Shown here: positions 32,625-41,804 of the stretch, one piece after another | Position numbering within the stretch: the stretch's first letter is position 1 | Layout of the letters: every line of letters begins with the position of its first letter | Origin: Streptomyces noursei | Lineage (GTDB): Bacteria; Actinomycetota; Actinomycetes; Streptomycetales; Streptomycetaceae | Assembly: GCF_016917755.1 (NCBI RefSeq) | Contig: NZ_CP070326.1 | Location: forward strand, 248,001 to 312,000 | Direction of reading: 5' to 3' | DNA length: 64,000 nt | Translations under genes and position numbers: made by a program | Notes under the pieces: model-generated | What the model was told of the DNA's origin: nothing | Seen by the model: the letters and a program-made list of their open reading frames with translations, nothing else | The model's database searches: none

Positions 32625-33692
32625 ATGAGTCTGGGCACGGTCGCGGTGATCGGCGGCGGCATCATCGGCTGCCTGGTGGCCCGACGGATCGTCCACGAGC
32701 ACCCGGCGAGCACGGTGCTGCTCCTGGACCGGGATCAGGTGGGTTGCGGCGCCAGCAGACGCTCGGCCGGACTGCACTTCCCCCGCGGCACGACCGAGCG
32801 CGTGCGCCGCATGTCGGAATACAGCCAGGAGTTCTACGAGAAGCTCAGGGCCGACCGGCCCGCCGTGCCGATCCATCCGGTCGGCATGTCGCTGGTGTCG
32901 CGGGCCGACCGCGACGAGTTGGAGAGGATCTACGCCCGACCGGTCCGCCGGGACGACGCCCCGGCCGCGCTCGACGCCTGTGGCGCCGAGGTCCGCGTAC
33001 CACCGAGTACGTCGGTGTGGGACGTCCCGGGCGCGCAGTACGCCGATGTGCACCGCCTGGTCCAGGCGCTGGTCTCCGAGCTGCGCCCGCGCGTCGACGT
33101 GCGCGAGGGGGTCCGGGTCACCGCGTTGGAGCCCGACGACGGCGGTGTGCGGCTCGGACTCGGCACGGGTGAGCGGTTGGCGGTCGACCGGGTGGTGTTG
33201 GCGCCGGGACCGTGGCTGGGCGAGCCCGCGTGGGCCGAGCGGGTGGCACCGCTGGGAGCCCGGGTCAAGCGGATCGTCGCCCTGCACATCGAGCACCCCG
33301 CGGACGAGAAGGACCGGGCGGTCGTCCTCCACGACGAGGACGCCTTCCTGCTCCCGCTGGCCTACCGCGGGCACTGGCTGTTCAGCTACACCTGTCAGGA
33401 CTGGGACGTCGATCCCGACCGGGTCGGCGTCGGTCTGGCCGCGCACGACGTGGAGCAGGCCCGCGCATGCCTGGGCCGCTACGCGCCCTCGCTCGCCTCG
33501 CGCTGCACGACCGGTCGCGTCTTCTGCGACGCCTACAGCACGTCCCGGCAGCCCTTGCTGCGCCGACTCGACCCGGACGGCCGGGTGGTGTTCGCAGGCG
33601 CGGCCAACGGATCCGGATATCGCCTCGCCCCGGCCATCGCCGCCGAGGCGGTCCAGTTGATCGACCAGAGTGTGAAGGGGAGTCTGCGTTGA
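32625..33692 (+). CDS. FAD-dependent D-amino-acid-oxidase-like enzyme (Spb39-like)
   Basis: A 355-residue DAO-fold flavoprotein with VAVIGGGIIGCLVARRIV at the N-terminus, CGASRRSAGLHFPRG in the flavin region and VVFAGAANGSGYRLAPAIAAE at the C-terminus. In the s56-p1 pathway a homologue oxidatively cleaves the lysine-glycine hydrazine adduct to hydrazinoacetic acid and an aldehyde, and the same role is inferred here. The ATG follows the preceding stop by one base. The stop overlaps the next TTG start. Ordinary glycine or sarcosine oxidation is the alternative, but the context favours hydrazine formation. Confidence 0.85.
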   Translation: MSLGTVAVIGGGIIGCLVARRIVHEHPASTVLLLDRDQVGCGASRRSAGLHFPRGTTERVRRMSEYSQEFYEKLRADRPAVPIHPVGMSLVSRADRDELERIYARPVRRDDAPAALDACGAEVRVPPSTSVWDVPGAQYADVHRLVQALVSELRPRVDVREGVRVTALEPDDGGVRLGLGTGERLAVDRVVLAPGPWLGEPAWAERVAPLGARVKRIVALHIEHPADEKDRAVVLHDEDAFLLPLAYRGHWLFSYTCQDWDVDPDRVGVGLAAHDVEQARACLGRYAPSLASRCTTGRVFCDAYSTSRQPLLRRLDPDGRVVFAGAANGSGYRLAPAIAAEAVQLIDQSVKGSLR

Positions 33693-35923
33693 GAATCGAC
33701 ACCTTCGACCCCGCGACGCTCAGCGATGCCTTCGGGATCGACATGAGCACGATCGACCTGCCCGGTGTCGCCGGGTTGGGTGCGGGGTGGGGCCGGGTGC
33801 CGCCGGGCGGGCGCTCCGAGCCGCACCAGCACGACGAGATCGAGATGTTCGTCATCGTGTCCGGCACCGGCGAGATCGTGGTGGACGGGGCGCGCCATCC
33901 GGTGGGTCCGGGCACCGTCGTCAAGTTCGACCCGTTCGAGACCCACGTGATCGACAACACCGGTGACGGCGACGTGGTGTTCGTGACCTGCTACTGGCGC
34001 GAGCCCCGGCATGCCGGCGAGGTGGCCACGCGTCCCGGCCGGCGGCGTTTCGGGCAGCGTCCGGTGTTCGTCTTCTCCACCCCGCCGACCCCCAACGGCG
34101 ATCTGCACCTGGGGCACCTGTCCGGGCCGTACCTCGGCGCGGACGCGTTCGTCCGGTTCCAGCGCATGAACGGGGTGCGGGCCTGGCATCTGACCGGCAG
34201 CGACGACCACCAGAGCTATGTGGTGGCCAAGGCGGCGCAGGAGGGGAGCACTCCCGAGCAGGTCGCCGCGCACTACGGCGCCGAGATCGCCAGGACGCTG
34301 GAGTCGATGGACATCCGGCCCGACCAGTTCACGGTGACCCGTACGGACGCCGGATACCGCCAGGGGCTGCGCGACTTCTTCGCCGCGTTGGAGACGTCCG
34401 GCCAGGTGGCCCGGCGCGAGCTGCCGGCGCTGTTCGACGGGAAGACCGGCCGCTACCTCTACGAGGTCGATGTGTCCGGGACCTGCCCGTCCTGCAAGGC
34501 CGGCACCAACGGCAACATCTGCGAGGAGTGCGGCGAGCCCAACACCGTCGCCGACCTCGTCGAGGCACGGAGCCGGGACTCGGACACGGTGCGGGCCGAG
34601 GGCCTGGCCCGGCACGCGCTGGCGCTGCACGAGTTCCGCGAGGACGTCGCCCGGCACCACCAACTCGGCCGGGTCCCCGCCCGGCTGCGCGAACTGGCCC
34701 AACGGGTCTTCGCCCGGGAGACCTTCGATCTGCCGCTGACCCACCCCGCGCAGTGGGGCGTCCCCCCGCGGGACGCCGATGACCAGGTGATCTGGGTGTG
34801 GCCGGAGATGTCGTACGGCTTCCTGCACGGCATCGGGCAGCTCGGCGCCCGGATCGGCGAGCAGTGGCAGGCGCACAAGCCGGAGCAGGACTGGAAGATC
34901 GTCCACTTCTTCGGCTACGACAACAGCTTCTACCACGCGATCCTCTACCCGGTGCTGTACCAGCTGGCGTTCCCGCACTGGCAGCCGGACATCGACTACC
35001 ACGTCAACGAGTTCTATCTGCTGGACGACCAGAAGTTCTCCACCAGCCGGCGGCACGCGGTGTGGGGCAAGGACCTGCTGTGCCCGGAGACGGTGGACGC
35101 GGTGCGGTTCTACCTCTCCCGTACGCGCCCGGAGGGCGAGCGCACCAACTTCGAACGGGACGCCTACACCGCGACCGTGCGCGAGGTGCTGATCGAGGGG
35201 TGGCAGGGCTGGCTCGACGACCTCGACCGGCGGCTGAAGGCGCGCTACGGCGGTGTGGTGCCGGACGCCGGGACCTGGACGCCCGAGCACACCGCGTTCT
35301 ACGCCCTGCTCGGCAGGCGCCTGGCAGCCGTGACCGCGCACCTGGGCCAGGACGGGTTCTCCCTGCGGGCGGCCACCGCCGAGTTGGAGGGCATCGTCAC
35401 CGACGCGCGGGCGTTCGCCGGGCGTGAGGCGGGGCTCGCCGACGCGGCCGGCTGGCAGTCGGAGAACCGCACGGCGATGGCGTTGGAAGTCGCCGCGGCC
35501 CGGCTGCTGTCCAAGGTCGCCACACCGGTCATGCCGCGCTTCGCCGAGCGCCTCGCCGCGCTGCTCGGCGAGCGCGAGCCGGCCTGGCCCACCACTGTGG
35601 ACCTGGTTCCGGCCGGGACCGCAGTGGACCTGAGCGGGCAGGTGTTCTTCGCCGCCGAGCCGACCTCCGCGCAGCCGGCGGAGGCGGCGCCGGACCCGCT
35701 GCCCTGGCTCGCCGACCTGGTCCGCACGACGCTCGGCCTGCCTGCGGAGGCCGTGGTGGCCGACAAGACCCTGCTCGAACTCGGCGCGTCCTCGTTGCAG
35801 GCGGTCGCGGTGCAGTACCAGATCCTGGAACGACTGGACCTCGACATACCGATGGCGGAGCTGCTCTCCGAGCGGAACATCGGCACGCTCGGCCGCGACC
35901 TGGCCCAGGAGGTGGCCCGATGA
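33689..35923 (+). CDS. Cupin-MetRS-carrier fusion, predicted N-N bond forming enzyme (Spb40-like with added carrier domain)
   Basis: A 744-residue three-part protein. The cupin (about 1-110) has H46, H48, E52 and H86 as metal ligands. The methionyl-tRNA-synthetase-like part (about 122-650) keeps HLGH (140-143), a four-Cys zinc knuckle (C266, C269, C278, C281) and KFSTS (449-453). A carrier domain (about 665-744) ends the protein with ELGASSLQAV, Ser702 being the phosphopantetheine site. Cupin-MetRS enzymes such as Spb40 adenylate glycine and join it to N6-hydroxylysine, forming an N-N bond. The fused carrier suggests that a product or substrate is held as a thioester. The TTG start overlaps the previous stop (TTGA), with GGGGAG upstream. 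Confidence 0.88.
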   Translation: MRIDTFDPATLSDAFGIDMSTIDLPGVAGLGAGWGRVPPGGRSEPHQHDEIEMFVIVSGTGEIVVDGARHPVGPGTVVKFDPFETHVIDNTGDGDVVFVTCYWREPRHAGEVATRPGRRRFGQRPVFVFSTPPTPNGDLHLGHLSGPYLGADAFVRFQRMNGVRAWHLTGSDDHQSYVVAKAAQEGSTPEQVAAHYGAEIARTLESMDIRPDQFTVTRTDAGYRQGLRDFFAALETSGQVARRELPALFDGKTGRYLYEVDVSGTCPSCKAGTNGNICEECGEPNTVADLVEARSRDSDTVRAEGLARHALALHEFREDVARHHQLGRVPARLRELAQRVFARETFDLPLTHPAQWGVPPRDADDQVIWVWPEMSYGFLHGIGQLGARIGEQWQAHKPEQDWKIVHFFGYDNSFYHAILYPVLYQLAFPHWQPDIDYHVNEFYLLDDQKFSTSRRHAVWGKDLLCPETVDAVRFYLSRTRPEGERTNFERDAYTATVREVLIEGWQGWLDDLDRRLKARYGGVVPDAGTWTPEHTAFYALLGRRLAAVTAHLGQDGFSLRAATAELEGIVTDARAFAGREAGLADAAGWQSENRTAMALEVAAARLLSKVATPVMPRFAERLAALLGEREPAWPTTVDLVPAGTAVDLSGQVFFAAEPTSAQPAEAAPDPLPWLADLVRTTLGLPAEAVVADKTLLELGASSLQAVAVQYQILERLDLDIPMAELLSERNIGTLGRDLAQEVAR

Positions 35924-38900
35924 GCGACTACCTGGCGGTGTTGGAGGAGGTCGGCGCCCGCGGTCTGAACCTCGTCGCGGCCGGTCAGGACCTGCGGCTG
36001 CAGGGGCCGCGCGAGCGCGTGGACGCCGATCTCGTCGGCCGGATCAAGGCCGTCAAGGCCGAGCTGTTGGCCCATCTCACCCCGGACCCCGGGTTCGCGC
36101 TGACGCCGTTGCAACGGGGCTATCTCGCCGGCCGCGACGAGGTGTTCGAGCTGGGCAACGTGGCCAGTTACGTCTACCACGAGATCGAGGGGCGCTGGGA
36201 CGTCGACCGGCTCCAGGAGGCGCTCGACGCCGTGGTCGCGCGGCACGACTGCCTGCGCTCCCGCTTCACCCCGGCGCAGACCCAGGTCCGGCAGCCGCCG
36301 GTGCGGGTCCGCATCGACCAGGTCGACCTGCGGGACGACGACGGCACCGGACTGGCCGCGCAACGCGCGCGCTGGACCCACCGGATGCTGCCGACCGTCC
36401 AGGCCCCGCTGCTGGCGGCCGAGGTGTCGCTGCTGGCCGGGGACCGCATGCTGCTGCATGTCGGGCACGACGGCCTGGTCATGGACGGGATCAGCATGTT
36501 CCTGTTCTTCCGCGAGTGGTGGGCGCACTACCGGCAGGAGCGGCCGCCGGTCGACGAGGAAGCCTCCTTCGAGTCCTATGTGGCCGCGCTGGAGGCCGCC
36601 CGCACCCGCAAGCCCTACGCCCGGGCCAAGGCGTACTGGCTGGAGCGGCTGGAGAGCGGCACCTTGTACGGGCACCCGGAACTCCCGCTGGCCAAGAGCC
36701 CCTCCGCGATCACCACACCGCGCTTCACCCAGCGGGTCGTGCGGGTGCCGGCGCCCCGCTGGACGGTCCTCAAGGAACACGCCGCCGCGGCCGGTGTCAC
36801 CCCGTCCGGGCTGTTGTTCGCCGCCTATGCCGAGACGCTGGCGTGCTGGGGCGCCGGCCCGCGGTTCACGCTGACCACCACGGTGGCCAACCGGCCGCCG
36901 ATCCACCCGCGCATCCTGGAGTCGATCGGGCAGTACAGCGACCCGGTCCTCGTCTCGGTCGAACTGGACCGCGGCGTGCCGTTCGCCGAGCGGGCCAAGG
37001 CACTGCAGGAGCGGCTGCGCACCGACGTGGACAACCGCCACTTCTCCGGCGTCGAGGTGCTGCGGGAACTGGGCCTGCGCAGCGGCGGGCAGCCACGCAT
37101 GCCGTTCACCTTCAACAGCGCCATCGGCTATCCGCTCGCGGACGTGGACGGTTCCGCGCTGGAGCTGTTCGGGCCCGAGGTGCACACCGTCAGCCAGACA
37201 CCGCAGACCTGGCTGAACGTGTTCGCCATGGAGCAGCACGGCGGCGTGGTCGTCCAACTCGACGGCGTCGACGAGCTGTTCCCGCCGGGCCTGCTGGACG
37301 ATCTGGCGCAGGGGTACCAGTGCCTGCTCGACCGGCTCGCCGACGGCGGCGCGTGGCACAACCACTGGTTCGACCTGCTCCCCGCCGAGCAGCGGGCGCG
37401 CCGGCACGCCGCCAACGACACCGACCGGCCACGGCCGCTGGAGCTGCTGCACGCGCCGTTCGCCGCCCAGGTGCGCCGCGCTCCCCGGGCGCCGGCGGTG
37501 ATCACCTCGACCGGCGAGCTCAGCTACGCCGAGCTGTATCGGCGGGCCTGTGCCGTGGCGGCCTGGCTGCGCGACCACGGCGTGGGCCGTGAGGAGCTCG
37601 TCGGCCTGGTCATGACGCGCGGCCCCGAGCAGGTAGTCGGCATCATGGGCACCCTCCTGGCGGGCGCGGCCTATCTGCCCGTCGACGCAGATCTGCCCGC
37701 GCGCCGGCAGCAGGAGCTGCTCGACGGCGGCGAGGTGCGGTGCGTGCTCACCAACGCCGGCTGGAGCGACCCGGCCGACCGCCGCCCGGTGCTGGCGCTG
37801 GACCGCGACACCGCACCCGGCGACGGGCCGGCCCCCTCCCCCCTCCCCGGGGCGAACCCCGACGACCTCGCCTACGTACTGCCGACATCGGGCACGGCCG
37901 GCACACCCAAGGGCGTCATGGTCAGCCACCGCAGCGTGGCCAACGTCGTCGCGGACTGCAGCCGCCGTTTCGGCGTCGGTCCGCACGACCGGCTGTTCGC
38001 GATCAGCGCGTTCAGCTTCGACCTCTCCGTCTACGACGTGTTCGGGGCGCTCTCCGCCGGTGCCGCGCTGGTCATGCCCGACCACGACCGGGCCGCCGAC
38101 CCCGCGCACTGGCTGGCGATGTGCGAGCGCGGAAGGGTCACGGTGTGGAACTCGGTGCCACAGATCGTGGCGCTGCTGCACGACCAGGCACGCGCGGACG
38201 GCCTCGCGCCCCTCGCCGACCTGCGGTTGGTGATGATGAGCGGCGACCGGATCCCGTCGGAACTCCCGGCGGCCCTGCGCGCGACCCTGCCGGATCTCGA
38301 CGTGGTCGCGCTCGGCGGCCCGACCGAGACGACGATCTGGAACGTCGTCCACCCGATCGGCCCGGACGACGACGGCTCGCAGCCGATTCCCTACGGGCGG
38401 CCCAACGACAACAACACGGCGTACGTACTCGACGAGGACGGCCTGGACCTGCCGGACTGGGTACCCGGCGAGATCTTCGCCGCGGGCACCGGCCTGGCCC
38501 GCGGGTACTGGAAGGACGAGCGGGCGACCGGCGAGAAGTTCCACCACGACCGGCGTCGGGGGGTGCGGCTGTACCGCACCGGCGACCGCGGTCGCTATCT
38601 GCCGTCCGGGGAGATCGACATCCTCGGCCGCGCGGACTTCCAGATCAAGCTCAACGGCTACCGCATCGAACCGGGCGAGATCGAGACGCGCCTGGTCGCG
38701 CTGCCCGGCGTCCGGCAGGCGGTGGTGGTCCGCCGGCCCGGCAGCCGCGGCGACCAGTTGGTCGCGCACCTGGTGCCGGGCGAGGGGGATCATCCGGTGC
38801 CCGACGGCGAGCGGCGACGCCTGGAGGACGAGCTGCGCGCGGCGCTGCACGAGCAACTGCCCGCGTACATGGTTCCGTCCGTCGTGGTGTGGCACGAGCG

Positions 38901-39222
38901 GCTGCCGCTGACCGCGAACGGCAAGGTCGACCGGTCGCAGCTGGCCACGGACGAGGCGCTCCCCGCCGACCCCGCCCCGTCCGGCGACACCGCACTGGCG
39001 GAGGGCGTCGAACAGGAACTGGCCGAGCTGTGGGCGGGCGTGCTCAAGCTGCCCGAGGTGGACGCGCTGACCCCGCTGACCGAACTCGGCGCCGACTCGC
39101 TCGCCGCGGCACGCATCCTGGCCGGGGTGCGCAAGCGGTACAAGGTCACCATTCCCCTCTCGGAGCTGGTCCGGCTCAACACGGTGCGGGCCATGGCCGC
39201 GCGGATCGGACGGGCCGCATGA
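35920..39222 (+). CDS. Single-module NRPS: docking-Cy-A-PCP, cysteine-like specificity
   Basis: An 1100-residue NRPS. Residues 1-55 match a TubC-type N-terminal docking domain. The condensation-type domain (about 58-480) has D184, D189 and S192 in HDGLVMDGIS, the DxxxxDxxS motif of heterocyclisation domains rather than HHxxxDG. The adenylation domain (about 500-985) shows TSGTAGTPKG, FSFDLSVYDVFG, WNSVPQIVALL, GGPTETTIWNVVHP and TGDRGRYLP. Its pocket reads approximately D-L-Y-N-M-S-L-I-W-K, one change from the cysteine code. The PCP has Ser1060 in ELGADSLAAA. It probably loads Cys and joins it to, or cyclises it with, an upstream acyl group such as a hydrazinoacetyl unit. There is no thioesterase domain. 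ATGA overlap with the fusion gene. Confidence 0.9.
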   Translation: MSDYLAVLEEVGARGLNLVAAGQDLRLQGPRERVDADLVGRIKAVKAELLAHLTPDPGFALTPLQRGYLAGRDEVFELGNVASYVYHEIEGRWDVDRLQEALDAVVARHDCLRSRFTPAQTQVRQPPVRVRIDQVDLRDDDGTGLAAQRARWTHRMLPTVQAPLLAAEVSLLAGDRMLLHVGHDGLVMDGISMFLFFREWWAHYRQERPPVDEEASFESYVAALEAARTRKPYARAKAYWLERLESGTLYGHPELPLAKSPSAITTPRFTQRVVRVPAPRWTVLKEHAAAAGVTPSGLLFAAYAETLACWGAGPRFTLTTTVANRPPIHPRILESIGQYSDPVLVSVELDRGVPFAERAKALQERLRTDVDNRHFSGVEVLRELGLRSGGQPRMPFTFNSAIGYPLADVDGSALELFGPEVHTVSQTPQTWLNVFAMEQHGGVVVQLDGVDELFPPGLLDDLAQGYQCLLDRLADGGAWHNHWFDLLPAEQRARRHAANDTDRPRPLELLHAPFAAQVRRAPRAPAVITSTGELSYAELYRRACAVAAWLRDHGVGREELVGLVMTRGPEQVVGIMGTLLAGAAYLPVDADLPARRQQELLDGGEVRCVLTNAGWSDPADRRPVLALDRDTAPGDGPAPSPLPGANPDDLAYVLPTSGTAGTPKGVMVSHRSVANVVADCSRRFGVGPHDRLFAISAFSFDLSVYDVFGALSAGAALVMPDHDRAADPAHWLAMCERGRVTVWNSVPQIVALLHDQARADGLAPLADLRLVMMSGDRIPSELPAALRATLPDLDVVALGGPTETTIWNVVHPIGPDDDGSQPIPYGRPNDNNTAYVLDEDGLDLPDWVPGEIFAAGTGLARGYWKDERATGEKFHHDRRRGVRLYRTGDRGRYLPSGEIDILGRADFQIKLNGYRIEPGEIETRLVALPGVRQAVVVRRPGSRGDQLVAHLVPGEGDHPVPDGERRRLEDELRAALHEQLPAYMVPSVVVWHERLPLTANGKVDRSQLATDEALPADPAPSGDTALAEGVEQELAELWAGVLKLPEVDALTPLTELGADSLAAARILAGVRKRYKVTIPLSELVRLNTVRAMAARIGRAA

Positions 39223-40718
39223 GCGTCGTCAACCAGGTGATCAGCGGTCCCCCGCAGCCGGGCAACCGCCTGTCCGTGGCCCGGCTCGGTGCCCTGGAGT
39301 CATGGGACCTGACCGAGGTCTGGGAGATGTCGGGCCGGGTCGCCGGGCACCTGCTCGACCTGGGCGTCCGGCCGGGTGACCGGATCGGCGTCCTCGCGGC
39401 GAACTCGCTGGAGTGGGTGCTGCTCGATCTGGCCGCGCTGCGGATCAAGGCGGTGACCGCCGGATTCGACCCGGGCAAGTTCGACTCGGCCGGGGCCGAA
39501 CTCGCCGCCCGCTACGGCCTCGCGGTGCTCTTCACCGACCAGCACGAGACGGCCGAGCGGGTGCGTCCGATCACCGAGCTGCGCGGGCTCGCCCCCGCGA
39601 AGGCGGAGCTGCCGACGGTGCGGTGGGAACCCGGCGAGGCCCCGGCGCTGAAGTTCACCTCCGGCAGCAGCGGCCCCGCCAAGTCGCTGCTGGCCAGTGC
39701 GGGAAGCATCGACAGCTCGCTCGCCGCGGTGCAGGAGATCTTCGCCCACGGCCCCGGCGACGACCTCTTCGTCTTCCTCCCGCTCTCCCTGCTCCAGCAG
39801 CGCTACTGGGTGTACTCGGCGCTCGTGTTCGGCCACGACATCACGATCAGCACCTACGAAGCGGCATTCACCACCCTGCGCACGACGCGGCCGACGGTGG
39901 TGATGGGCGTGCCCGGCTTCTACGAGACGGTGCGCGCCCACATGCAGGCCGGCGCCGCACGCACCGGGGCCTCGCCCGCCGACCTGGCCACCGAGGTCTT
40001 CGGCGACCGGATCCGCTACCTCTGGACCGGCTCGGCGCCCGCGAACCCGGCCACCCTGCGGTACTTCACCGACGCCGGGTTGCCGATCTTCGAGGGCTAC
40101 GGGCTCAACGAAACCTGCATCGTGACCAAGAACCATCCCGGCGGGCACCGGCCGGGCAGCGTCGGCCGGGTGCTGCCGGGAAAGGAGGTCCTCATCGACG
40201 CGGACGGCGTGATCCACGTCCGCAGCGAACATCCGGTGGCCACCCGCTACGAGCACGCGGAAGCGGGCGACTCGGAGAAGATGTTCCGGCCCGGCGGGGT
40301 CGTGCGCACAGGTGACGTCGGCCATCTCGACGAGGACGGCTATCTGTTCGTGCACGGCCGGGCCGACGACGTGATCGTGCTGGAGAACGGCAAGAAGATC
40401 GTCGTGCGGCGGATCGAGGAACGCCTCAAGACCCATCCGGCGATCGAGGACTGCGTGGTGACCAACCCGTCCCAGCGACAGCTCGTCGCCATCGTCTCCC
40501 CCAGCACGTACCCGATGGACACCGCGCTGGTCGCGGCGGCGCTGCAGGAGGCCAACGCCGCCCTCGACCACGACGAACAGCTCGCCAAAGCCGTTCTGGC
40601 GGAGCGGTTCACCATCGACAACGGGCTGCTCAGCTCCCAGTTCAAGCCCCGTCGCAAGGAGATCGAGGCGCGGTACCGCGGCCTCGTCGTCGACCCCGAG
40701 GAGGGAATTCGTGCCTGA
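39219..40718 (+). CDS. Acyl-AMP ligase loading a carrier protein
   Basis: A 499-residue ANL-superfamily adenylate-forming enzyme. It has LKFTSGSSGPAKSLL (P-loop), IRYLWTGSAPANPATL, the A5 region IFEGYGLNETCIVTKN, VVRTGDVGHLDEDGYLFVHG and the C-terminal VLENGKKIVVRRIEERL. It is not of the aminoacyl NRPS type. The next gene is a free ACP that overlaps it by 8 bases, so it most likely activates a free acid and loads that ACP. Hydrazinoacetic acid from the adjacent trio is the most attractive substrate. A fatty starter acid is possible. Confidence 0.85.
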   Translation: MSVVNQVISGPPQPGNRLSVARLGALESWDLTEVWEMSGRVAGHLLDLGVRPGDRIGVLAANSLEWVLLDLAALRIKAVTAGFDPGKFDSAGAELAARYGLAVLFTDQHETAERVRPITELRGLAPAKAELPTVRWEPGEAPALKFTSGSSGPAKSLLASAGSIDSSLAAVQEIFAHGPGDDLFVFLPLSLLQQRYWVYSALVFGHDITISTYEAAFTTLRTTRPTVVMGVPGFYETVRAHMQAGAARTGASPADLATEVFGDRIRYLWTGSAPANPATLRYFTDAGLPIFEGYGLNETCIVTKNHPGGHRPGSVGRVLPGKEVLIDADGVIHVRSEHPVATRYEHAEAGDSEKMFRPGGVVRTGDVGHLDEDGYLFVHGRADDVIVLENGKKIVVRRIEERLKTHPAIEDCVVTNPSQRQLVAIVSPSTYPMDTALVAAALQEANAALDHDEQLAKAVLAERFTIDNGLLSSQFKPRRKEIEARYRGLVVDPEEGIRA

Positions 40719-40968
40719 CGCGATCGAAACGGCGGCCCGCTCCGCGTTGGCCCAGGTCCTGCCGCAGGACCTGCCGCCCGAGGCCATCGACCCCGACGCG
40801 GATCTCGAACACCTCGGCCTCACCTCACTGAACAAGGTGCTGTTCCTGACCTCGGTGTGCGACCGGGTCCAGGTCGGGCTGCACCACTTCACCGAACACG
40901 ACCTCGCCGCGATGCGCACCCTCGGGCAGGTCGTCACCGCACTGTCCCGGCACGCCGAGGTGCACTGA
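40711..40968 (+). CDS. Discrete acyl carrier protein
   Basis: An 85-residue carrier protein with the phosphopantetheine site Ser39 in HLGLTSLNKVLFL and an acidic helix I-II region (IDPDADLEHLG). GTG start with GAGGAGGG upstream, overlapping the ligase gene by 8 bases. It is probably charged by that ligase and presented to the dehydrogenase-like, NRPS or KASIII-like enzymes of the operon. Confidence 0.9.
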   Translation: MPDAIETAARSALAQVLPQDLPPEAIDPDADLEHLGLTSLNKVLFLTSVCDRVQVGLHHFTEHDLAAMRTLGQVVTALSRHAEVH

Positions 40969-41089
40969 GCCGCACCGCGGCGATGTCCGCACCCCGGTGA
41001 ACCAGCGAACGCGACATCACCTGCCCCCTCACCACCATCCACCCGCACGTCAACTTGTATTTTTCTGTGGGCAGTTGGCAGTGGACACC

Positions 41090-41188
41090 GTTCCGCCTCG
41101 ACGGCGGAACGGCTGTTGCCGACCTGCTCCGCGCGAGTCCCTCTCCCCCGCGAGCGGGAGGCACCCCACTCCGCCCCGAGCGGCGGAG
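41090..41188 (+). terminator. Two hairpins after the ACP gene
   Basis: GTTCCGCC and GGCGGAAC pair around a 5-base loop (41090-41110). CTCCGCC and GGCGGAG pair around a 6-base loop (41169-41188). They lie in the 239-base gap between ACP and GNAT genes, the largest gap in the operon. They may partly end the first transcript. A ribosome site for the GNAT gene follows at once. Confidence 0.5.
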
Positions 41189-41207
41189 CGACCACGGAGG
41201 CATTCAG

Positions 41208-41804
41208 ATGAACTGGCACGAACGCGCCGCGACCGTCCTGGACGACGACGTCGTCCGCCTGCGGCCGATCACCTCCACCGACCGGGAGGGCATCCGGTCG
41301 GTGGCCATGGACCCGGCCATTTGGCGCTACTTCGTCGCGCTGGTCACCGATGAGGCGTCCTTCGAGACCTTCTTCGACACCATGATCGCCGACCATGCCG
41401 CCGGCCGGCGCGTCGTCTTCCACATCACCGACCTGGCCACCGGCCGCACCGCCGGGTCGATGAGCTACGGAAACCTGTCGGAAGCCGACCGCCGGCTGGA
41501 GATCGGCTGGTCCTGGCTCGGCCGGGACTTCCGCGGCGCGGGAATCAACCGCCACGCCAAACTCCTGCTGCTGCACAACGCCTTCGAACGGCTGGGCGCC
41601 GAGCGGGTGGAGTTCAAGACCGACCAGCGCAACGAGCAGGCCCGCCGCGCCCTGCGGAACATCGGCGCCACCGAGGAAGGCATCCTGCGCAGCTTCAACC
41701 CGATGCCGGACGGTACCCGCCGCGACGCCGTCTACTACAGCGTCCTGCGCGGCGAATGGCCCTCGGTGCGCGAGCGGCTGACCGCCCGGGTGGCCGCGCG
41801 GTGA
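41208..41804 (+). CDS. GNAT family N-acetyltransferase (RimJ/RimL type)
   Basis: A 198-residue GNAT protein with VRLRPITSTDREGI at the start and the acetyl-CoA loop region SWLGRDFRGAGINRHAKLLL, then FERLGAERVEFKTDQRNEQA typical of the RimJ/RimL branch. It transfers an acetyl group to an amine. Next to a hydrazine pathway it could cap an amine or hydrazine of an intermediate or serve as self-protection. CGGAGG precedes the ATG. The stop overlaps the next start (GTGA), so it is functionally tied to the C45-type protein. Confidence 0.83.
   Translation: MNWHERAATVLDDDVVRLRPITSTDREGIRSVAMDPAIWRYFVALVTDEASFETFFDTMIADHAAGRRVVFHITDLATGRTAGSMSYGNLSEADRRLEIGWSWLGRDFRGAGINRHAKLLLLHNAFERLGAERVEFKTDQRNEQARRALRNIGATEEGILRSFNPMPDGTRRDAVYYSVLRGEWPSVRERLTARVAAR

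Noticed and set aside
31319..33692. Siderophore pathway based on the ornithine/lysine N-hydroxylase
   Set aside because: No siderophore synthetase, formyl or acetyl hydroxamate enzyme or iron transporter is linked. The next two genes match hydrazine formation instead.
35299..38895. A 1198-codon open frame antisense to the NRPS and cupin-MetRS genes
   Set aside because: Long antisense frames are common in 70 percent GC DNA. It has no domain and the plus strand carries unmistakable motifs.
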